This document shows positions 56,066 to 64,000 of a stretch of DNA of 64,000 bases, piece by piece. The notes under the pieces were generated by a model that did no database searches, was not told where the DNA came from, and was given only the letters and a program-made list of their open reading frames with translations. Position 1 is the stretch's first letter. Every line of letters begins with the position of its first letter. The translations under genes and the position numbers were made by a program. Source of the stretch: Lyophyllum atratum (taxonomy: Eukaryota > Basidiomycota > Agaricomycetes > Agaricales > Lyophyllaceae); contig JACGCN010000013.1 of the NCBI GenBank assembly GCA_014905825.1, positions 930,001 to 994,000 on the forward strand, written 5' to 3'.

Positions 56066-58167
56066 AGAAATGAAAAGATTGTGCTAGATGAATCAGACTG
56101 CACTGCGTCTGTACTACCGTGGCCCAAGAGTATAGAGAGTGAGAGAAGTGAACGAGTGTAAGGAACGAGTGAGTATAGCCTAGGATGTGGGGCACTTCAG
56201 AGCCTCAAAGACATTCCAGTCGAGATAGTAGCGACCAAGGAGGGCAGGCAGGGTGTAAGCAGGCTGTGGAATGATCTGAGAAGAATAAAAGCCGCAAAGT
56301 TTGCAGTTGGAAGATGCCTCCGTGCACACTGCAGCCGCGCCGAGCACTTTTCTATAGGTCACGTGCAGGCACGGCGACGCGTTCCTCCTCCCGATCCTGT
56401 TGGCAGTGTCAAGCAGTTCCCCGCTCCGTCTAGCTTCCTTGGCGAAAATTACAGTCCTCCCAGCGTGTCTATGACCCGTATATCCTGCTCTGTACTTCAC
56501 CAGTAGCGTATCTTTTCGCTTTTCCTTGCCAAGCATTGTTCTTTTTTTGGACCTTGTTACCCTGACAACCTACCCTGCTGGAATCCAAAATTAAAATGAC
56601 GTTCATCGTTGGCGTTTCCACGTTGCCCACTATCAACTTCCCCACGCAGCAGCCACGCCTCTTCTCAGCAGTTTTAACCTCGTCTCTAGGGCCGCCTACA
56701 CCTCACGCAATGGACGTGTTCCTCGGTCTAGTGAAGAACCACTTCGTCAGTTCCTATGTCCAGGTAAGGCTTGATAGCACGATGCTGCAACGCTGGACCC
56801 ATGCACACCCCTGGACACAGTCGTTATCATCTCACGCTGCCCCCGTCTTAACGTTACTGATTGCGTTCATGTTCACAACGGAGTGCCATATGACCCGATC
56901 TTGACGCACTAACCAAAGCACAATCACTCTGCGCAAGTCAGCTGGAAATAGACAATCTGACGCCCTGAGCTCCAATCTGCCAACTTGCATGGAGCCGAGA
57001 CATGTCGTTCAGGGTTATGCCCAGCTATGTGAGTATCAGCTTCGTCTTGCTCAAGATCTCTCGTGACTGTACATTCACCAGCCAGCATAGCGTCTCCAGG
57101 ACGACTTGGAATGATTCAGCGAGGTCAACGCTCGACGTCGTATGCAAGCCACCTGATACCACATAAAGCCTTGATTTTCTGACGCCCATGCCGCTGCCTG
57201 TCACGGTCATGAAGCTACTCAGGTTATTTGTTTCACATCCACGGCCACCGGAGACCCTAGTCAGCTTCTCGCTCAAAGCCGTTTTAGAGAAGAAAAAGTC
57301 GACCAGCCCCGGTAGTCGGACAGCTCCGGTGTACCACCGCTTGAACGCGGAATTTGACGATACCCGCAACCGCTGGAACACAGTGGAGTAGAACTACGCA
57401 GTGTTACAGGACCCCGTTCCGGGCGTCCAAGGCCAGGACTAGTCATAAGATAAGGAGATATTGCTTTGCTTGATGATCGGTTTTTGCTTTTTGTTCAGCC
57501 CACGGGAGGCCAAAGTGCGGATGTAAAAGATGTAACGCTTGGCACGCTAACTTTTGAAAGGCGCAAGGATGTCAAAGTCCTGCTTTCGATAGCGGTGTAC
57601 TCTTCTTGGAGCACGTCAATAGAATGGTTTGTTGCATCTCATCTGTCACTGGGCATCGTATCATTATATCATGACTTAGAGAGCTCGAATCCTCAGCACA
57701 TCGAGTTCGCATTCAAGCGTCCAGCTTGAAGCACGCCATCATGGCAAGCTGTCATGATATTAAGAGTTCCTCAGTGTATATTCCTCAAATCCATCACTAC
57801 GCTTAACCGATCTCCTGGTTGGCAGTGGTACTTGAATTCCGAAGCTTCAGGACGAATATCGAATTTCTGATACCAGTCTATATTCTTGGTTGCATTCTTC
57901 TTTTACGCAATGAGTGTGGTTGACATTGCCTACCATCGTCACCACATGCACTGACATTGCGGCGCAGTTCACCCATCGAACATCAGACTCATACAGGATT
58001 CTAACTTCAGCAGGAGGTTGCAAATTGGTTGCAAACATCTCCATCGTGTGTTGGCCATCCCCGGGCCATCCCCATTGATCAGCCCTGACTGCGCTTTGCT
58101 GTGCGTAAATGTTTTCCATTGATGGAATGTTGTCTTCCTCTCAAACTGTTGCCGTCCCCGTCATCCA
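56066..58167. other. Gene-poor stretch (2.1 kb)
   Basis: Two weak ATG-started frames occur: 56536 down to 56180 (minus, 118 codons) and 56596 onward (plus, with a possible donor after SSYVQ at 56763). Neither has a recognisable domain or a convincing next exon, so no gene is called. The promoter of the 52963-56065 gene must lie at the left end. Confidence 0.4.
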
Positions 58168-60872
58168 ATGTTCTCTGCCAGCGCTGGCAAGGACGCAGGC
58201 GCCTTCAGCCTCGAGAGGCCTCATGCTGGCACGACATCAAAGACTCGAAAATCCACATCATGCTGTAAACGTTTTTTGATATTCGGTGGTATCCTCACTT
58301 TGCTTGCGTCTGCACTCGGCATTGCCTACGGAGTCATTCGCGTCGCAACTGTCCTCACCACACCACACCGCGCTCTATATCACGTCGGACCTTTGGATGA
58401 AAAGAGCGATATCTCGCAGGTCGTCAGGCCGTTGATTGGTCGTGAGCAGGAGTTCGATATCGCAGTCACGGTCTGGGTGCGTTCTGAAGATGAAGAGGCG
58501 AAACGTTCAGAGCATGGTGTCAAGGCATCGATATGGACTGTCGAGGCACCGTCTGTGATACCGTTGTACTCTGATATCGTATTCCATGGGCTTCGATTGA
58601 CGGACAAAAACGTGTTTGCGACAGTCAACTTCACGCTTCCTACTGCGCACTTGTGAGTCACGTCGTTTTTTACGCGTCATTTCTGTGAATACCTCAACTC
58701 ACACTTCTCGCCACTAGCCGAAATCATTCTTTAACAAACTACGACCTTCGGGGATCAATTGTCCTCATACCGAGCTCGCCTTCCCTTCTGGACCACATTG
58801 TCGACTTCTCAACATGGTTGCCAGACTTCGTTGAAGCTCTACCTGTTCGATCCTGGCCGTAAGCCACTATGATGTCGAATTCAGATGTTCAAACTCATGT
58901 GTTGCAGATTCCCGCTGGGCTCGCCAGACAAAGGCGAAAAGACTGTGGCAGACGAGGCCGTCGAGAGCTTTGGTGTTACAGTTCCTCTCATACAGTTTGG
59001 CCACATCAATAGCCGGTGCGACAACGAGGACGGCGAAGAGGATCCCGAGGAGCAGGACGGAGAGGATCCGCCAATTTTGGAGAACTCGACGGAACGTGGG
59101 TCTTTGTTGGAAACGACCGAAGGGAAAGCCGTTCTGGAAAGCCACCCATACATTGTCACTCGGTATGAATTACTAAAGGACTTTTAGAAAAGTCTCTCAT
59201 CAATTTTTAACGTCACGGCAGGACCCAAATTCGTGTCGTCGACGAGACGACACCGTTCGATAGAAAGCTGTATAGCAAAAGGCTGGGCCAACTTAGGCGA
59301 ACCTCTGTATGTTCCTCCTCATCCCCGGTCTACCCACACCAATCGCCATACTCATCATTTCTTCTTCAGTGTGCGCAGCTCTCGAAATTCCGACCAACTA
59401 TATTTGACTGCGACAGGTCCTACGTCGAAGTTGGACACGCCGAGACGCAGATGACCATTGCAGTTCCTAATGAGTCTTCTAAAGCATCATGGGCGTACTC
59501 ACCGTATATCTCCCTCTCGAAGTCAGCAGTCGGACCCAAAGTACGCGATCGGTCATGACATTCAGTACATAAGGCTCACCGTCTCAAAACCTACCACTTA
59601 GGATCTCATTCCGATTCCCGTGAATCGAGAGGAATGTCCTCTTGTGGACGACGTAATCTCGAGTAGTAGAGATGATGAGGCATCTATCAAAGTGTCATGG
59701 AAGCTCTCATTCTCGGGGCGCTCTTTCCGCAAGCTCATTGCAGCGGAAATGGTAGAAGCGAACATTGCACCCTCCTCGGATGGCCTCACACGCAGCGAAC
59801 ATTATCAAGCCTTGGAGCAAGACGCCGCAGAATTGACTCGTAAGCACTGAATCAGGCCACCATTTTTCTTGCGAGTAACACTATCCTGCACAGTTGGGTT
59901 GGGTGGACACAGGCATGGTGAAAATGCGCATCCCCGGCGGCGACTTTTCATAATTGGTCTACAGTGAGCTTCTCCTGCTGATTGACTCATGCTACCATTG
60001 CTGAGCACGCACTTCCGCACCAGAACCGTTCTTGCATGCGCTGTTCTCCTCCTCGATTCGCTGTATTGGTTTACTCGCACATCGACCGTCGCGATAACTA
60101 TACCGGGAACGCTCCTCAGAGTTGGTTCGATGGCCGTTGAAAACGTTTCTCCCACTATATCTGTGGCACTGCTTGAGAATATTACTGCCCTCGACTGGAT
60201 TTCAACAGTGCTGTGGAAGACGCCGATGCTTATACCAGAGCTCCTGATGATTAAAGGAGTTTTTCACCTCAAGATCCGTAAACGCGCTGGGGCGTGGTGG
60301 ACAAGATGGATCCCTGTCGTGTACAGGACGCCGGCAACGCATGAGGAGAGGGCAAGCCGAAGGCTGGATGCTCAGACGAGTTCCTGGGTCAAGGGCTGTG
60401 TAAGCCATACTTCTCGTTGTCCTTGCATAACTCTCTCGTGACTGACGTGCACTACCTCTAGGTTTTGACCTCTCTGTTCGCCACATTTTACTTCCTGGCA
60501 CCCCACAATTACGCAGTCCTGCCGCCTCTCTTGCCTGAACCAAGTCCAAACGACTACGCTCAGAGTTTGATCATGGACGCCTGGCCCTATGTCACCTGGC
60601 CCATGGATTTGGCAGGCAAGCTCTTCCAGATCACACTCAATTGGCGATCACAGCAGTTCGCGGGAAGCTATCGGCTTTCTGCGCTTATACTTCTGGCCTT
60701 GCGTGCTGTCGGGTTTTTGGATTACGTGCCGATGCTCGTGGGGAAGTACGATGCGCGGCCAGTATTGGTTGCTCATGCGTTTGTGGACTTTGTCCTCCTT
60801 GCTGTTTTGGCTTGGCAGGCTGTTACTTTGCCGCGGGTTGAGCAGAATGAGGACTCTTTGCACGGCGAATGA
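58168..60872 (+). CDS. Multi-pass membrane protein with large non-cytosolic domain, unknown
   Basis: Starts MFSASAGKDAGAFSLERPHA. One N-terminal TM (FLIFGGILTLLASALGIAYG) precedes a large soluble domain: FDIAVTVWVRSEDEE, PLYSDIVFHGLRLTDKNVF, LTNYDLRGSIVLIPSSPSLL, ADEAVESFGVTVPL, WAYSPYISLSKSAVGPK and SIKVSWKLSFSGRSFRK. After a basic segment (ENAHPRRRLFIIGL) come about four TMs (VLACAVLLLDSLYWF, VLTSLFATFYFLAPHNYA, LSALILLALRAVGFLDYV, FVDFVLLAVLAWQAV). About ten exons. Every join I could test stays open, for example CAQLSKFRPTIFDCDRSYVE. The family is unknown to me but is duplicated in tandem right after. About 750 residues. Confidence 0.72.
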
Positions 60873-61528
60873 AGCTGTATGCTGGATGGGGAAGGTCAAG
60901 TCTTGCTCACTCCCTCCGAGCTCTACTCTAATTCTGGGTTTAGGTATCTCGTTGACATCTAATATGTATCACCTTAATATTGCACATTTTACTTTGGACT
61001 CCTCGGAAATTTGTGTCCTAAGTCACCATATACTGGAGTGACTTCGTGGATTGTAGGTCCCATAGTCCCCAGTCCCGTGCTGCTCTAGGTTCACAGCATG
61101 TGCATTATGGTATTGGCCCGAACTCGAGGTCACCCGCGTCATGTCAAGGAACAACAACGTCAACGTTGTCAGCTCTGGATCATCGGCCCATACAGGCCTG
61201 TACACAAAAGTCGGTCGCGTCGGAGGTGCTTGGAAGGCTTTTAGTGACCCTCCGATATACAGGAAGTAACCATCAGCCTCGCTTCTTCAAGACCCATCAT
61301 TTTGACTTATCACCGCTCAATGCCTAGGTGCATATTATGCGCGCTTGTATGAACAACGGCTGATATGATTCTTATCACTCAGTTCAGACAAGTATTCATC
61401 ATTGATTTGTTCGACGCTGCGGGAAAAAGGGAGGAGTACAAGTTCTATGTCTGCAAACCTTGGTTTCACTAGGGCGCTTTGACCTTCGTTTTCTGTCTGT
61501 CACATCTCTCGTATCTCACACCGGCGGC
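60873..61528. other. Spacer between the tandem membrane-protein copies
   Basis: No gene seen; it probably includes the remnant promoter of the second copy. Confidence 0.45.
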
Positions 61529-64000
61529 ATGTCCGATACCGACAAAGGCAGACTCCCACTCGTCGTTAGTCCGGCTTCGAAGTTGCATAAACCGATCTCC
61601 AGGTGCACATACCTTTTCATATCCATTGGAATTGTCTTCGGGCTGGGTGCCGCCCTTCTCAACCACTGGTCAATCTTCCAAGTCGTCTCGCCACGCCATG
61701 CCCTCTACTACAATGCTTCTTTACGGACGGGGGCACCCAAGACCAAGTGGTTCTGCCTTCGATCAGCCGTAACCAGTCATTCGATATCGCGGTTACGGTG
61801 TGGTTGCGAACAGAACCTGAGAGATACGACGATCTTTATCCACTCCTTCACAGAGTCAAGCCACCGCCCGTAACATCGTTATACTCGGACATCGTATTCC
61901 GAGGGCTTCGTTTGACGGACAAGGATGTATTCTCCACTGTCAACTTCTCGTTGTCTACGGCTAATTTGTGAGTAGCATACATCTTTCCATTGGTACCTCA
62001 GTTGACAATCCAGTCAATCAGCCAAAACCGCCATTTAACGAACTATGACCTCAGGGGTTCAATAGTCCTCATCCCGACTTCGCCATCGCTTCTAGACCAT
62101 GTTGTTAATTATTCAACCTGGATACCAAGTTATATCAATGTCCTTCCTGCTCGATCCTGGCCGTAGGTTATGTTTGCATCACGACTATGGCGTCCAACGC
62201 ATCAACCTCTCTTGATTCCCGTTGGGCTCTCGAGACCGAGGCAACAAGACCATAGCGGATAACACAGTCGAGAGCTTTGGCGTCACGGTTCCCCTTCTCC
62301 AATTCCATGGCATCTCCAGCAGGTGCAACCAAACTGGTACCGATGTGGAAGTCAGAGAAGACGGCTATCCATTTGGACTAACGCAGCTACAAACCACGGA
62401 ACATAAGTCTGTCTCAACCCACCACCCTTACGTGGTCACTCGGGAGTCGGTACGATTCAATACCTTATGTCTTGTAAAATTTGGCGCCGAATTGATCTCC
62501 AAAAGGACTCATATCCGTGTCATTGACGAAACAATGCCTTCCAACAAAACTGCTTATGCTGATATGCTCCTCCATGTCAGAAAAAAATCCGTATGTCTCC
62601 GTTCCTTCCCGCCCATTTTGGTTACTCATGCTCATCGTTTTAATCAGTGTTTGCAGTGGCCCAATTTCACGCCAAACATCTTTCATTGCTTCGGGTCTTA
62701 CTCACGCATTGGGCACCTTGAGACGCAGCTGTCGCTTGCAATTGCGAATAAAACTACGGGAGAGGTCCAGGAAAAATGGGCGTATTCTCCGTATATCTCG
62801 ATTTCGGACTCGGCAGTCGGCCCAAAGGTCCGTAAATCAGAATACATAAGAGATTGACCGTGAACGCCTTATAATTACATCCTGTAGGATCTTCTTCCCA
62901 TTCGTGTCAACCGAGTGCGTTGTCCTCCTCCACACGATATACTCCCGCCAATTGTAAAAGCTGATCAATCGATCGATATATCTTGGAAACTTTCATTCTC
63001 TGGTCGTACTTATGGCAAGTCCGTTTTTGCCGAAGGCATAGAGTCGGTGACAGGACAGCCGCATGAATTTCAAAACAGCGAGCACCGCCAGACCTTGATT
63101 CAGGATGCCGTGGAACTAATGCGTAAGGGATAGATCTTTATATCATAACGTAACCCAGTCCACCTTAGATGGGCTGGCTGGCCACAAACACCGCGAAAAT
63201 GCTCACCCAAGGCGACGTCTACTTCTAATAAATCTCAAGTAAGCAGGCTGCTCTTTTGACTTGATTCTATGACGTGTCTAACCTTTTTCAGGACCACCCT
63301 TCGCTGGGTTATTCGAGTACTCAATTCTCTGTATTGGTGGACACGTACAACTACCGTCTCCATCAGCATACTAGGGACTGTTCTTCGAGCAGGTTCGAAG
63401 GCCATAAAAATTCCACCTACCGTCGTGTATACGACGTCGCTGCGCACCCTCTCTCTCCATCAATCTTTCCATCAAATCCTCATGGCATCATGGACCATAG
63501 TCTTTGTTACATTCGGGCTTGCCCTGCCTTCATTCCTAATGATGAAGACGGTTTTTCGCATCAGGACTAAGCCGCGGTCGGGAGCAGGGATAGGAAGATG
63601 GATCTTGATTGCGTACAGAGCATCCACTACACATGCGGAGAGAACCAGCAAGAGACTCGACGCCCAGCTTAATTATTGGGCCAAAGGCGCTGTGAGTGAA
63701 ATTGTTATTCCTAGTTTGTCTCCGCTAATAAGCTCAATATGGTCAGATCCTAACGTCTACATTCGCCATTTATTATTTTCTCCGACCCCACTCCTATGCT
63801 GTCCTGGAACCCATCTTGCCGGAAGCTGGCCCCGACGACTACCCTTATGTTTAGCTTATTCATGGATGTCAATACCTCGTTATTCCCATGGATGTAACGG
63901 GCAAGCTCTTCCAGATTTTACTCAATCAGAAGACCCAGACGTTCGCTGGGAGTTATAGACTCTCGGCTCTCCTGTCTCTAGCATTCCATGTTTTTGAGCT
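61529..64000 (+). pseudogene. Decaying tandem copy of the membrane protein, cut by the window end
   Basis: Starts MSDTDKGRLPLVVSPASKLH with a TM (YLFISIGIVFGLGAALLNHW). It then matches the upstream gene segment by segment: FDIAVTVWLRTEPE, SLYSDIVFRGLRLTDKDVFS, LTNYDLRGSIVLIPTSPSLL, WAYSPYISISDSAVGPK, SIDISWKLSFSGRTYGKS-like, ENAHPRRRLLLINLK, and VLTSTFAIYYFLRPHSYAVL. Two faults are visible. A frame change between HALYYNA and TQDQVVLPS (about 61715) has no intron to explain it. A TAG stop at 63852-63854 falls after DDYPYV, where the intact copy continues to WPMDLAGKLFQI; the frame resumes as PMDVTGKLFQIL. The rest lies beyond the window. Confidence 0.75.

Noticed and set aside
56180..56536. 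118-codon minus-strand frame with an ATG
   Set aside because: It has no recognisable motif and unusual composition, lies in the promoter of the next gene, and has no support from exons.
56596..57391. Possible small plus-strand gene beginning MTFIVGVSTLPTINF
   Set aside because: A donor site is visible after SSYVQ, but no acceptor gives a consistent continuation.

Overview
The window is nuclear DNA from a basidiomycete fungus, most likely an Agaricomycete. Genes are split by many short GT-AG introns, mostly about 47-60 nt, and are closely packed on both strands. The gene content also fits: an OPT oligopeptide transporter, F-box proteins of the mushroom type, a NACHT-WD40 NLR, an Msb1/Mug8-type protein, and a Crypton-like tyrosine recombinase. 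No prokaryotic-style operons are present. All coordinates of spliced genes are outer limits; exon joins were worked out by eye.

Left part (1-16 kb): an OPT transporter (+), a four-TM protein (-), a compact SRA/YDG DNA-binding protein (-) that shares a 211-bp divergent promoter with the GPN1 GTPase (+), then CDK1 (+). CDK1 has one unusually long intron (312 nt) carrying three ACGCGT boxes. A secreted polysaccharide-lyase-like protein (-) and an intron-containing tRNA-His(GUG) follow.

Middle part (16-37 kb): a large Msb1/Mug8-type polarity protein (+), an F-box-like protein (+), two small secreted proteins (-) and a membrane protein with a Pro/Tyr-rich tail (-). Two related F-box/LRR-type proteins (+) bracket a gene-poor 2.5-kb stretch. 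A tandem pair consists of the Cdc48 cofactor SHP1 (SEP + UBX) and a shorter, still spliceable paralogue that keeps only the SEP domain.

Right part (37-64 kb): a low-complexity gene (37694-39252) whose 3' end and downstream flank (about 730 bp) recur as a direct repeat about 9.9 kb further on. Between the two copies lie a DUF4139-family gene (-) and a NACHT-WD40 NLR (-). The NLR is interrupted by a clean insertion of about 1.2 kb that carries a tyrosine recombinase with all catalytic residues visible. The NACHT frame runs in frame into the recombinase, giving a possible NACHT-recombinase chimera. The orphaned WD40 half has a further 7-nt frameshift. Beyond the right repeat come three low-complexity genes, then a tandem pair of multi-pass membrane proteins. 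The first of the pair is intact; the second is decaying and runs off the window.

The most unusual items are the NLR-recombinase chimera, the SEP-only SHP1 paralogue that has lost every visible Cdc48-binding element, the direct repeats around the NLR block, and the MCB cluster inside a CDK1 intron.
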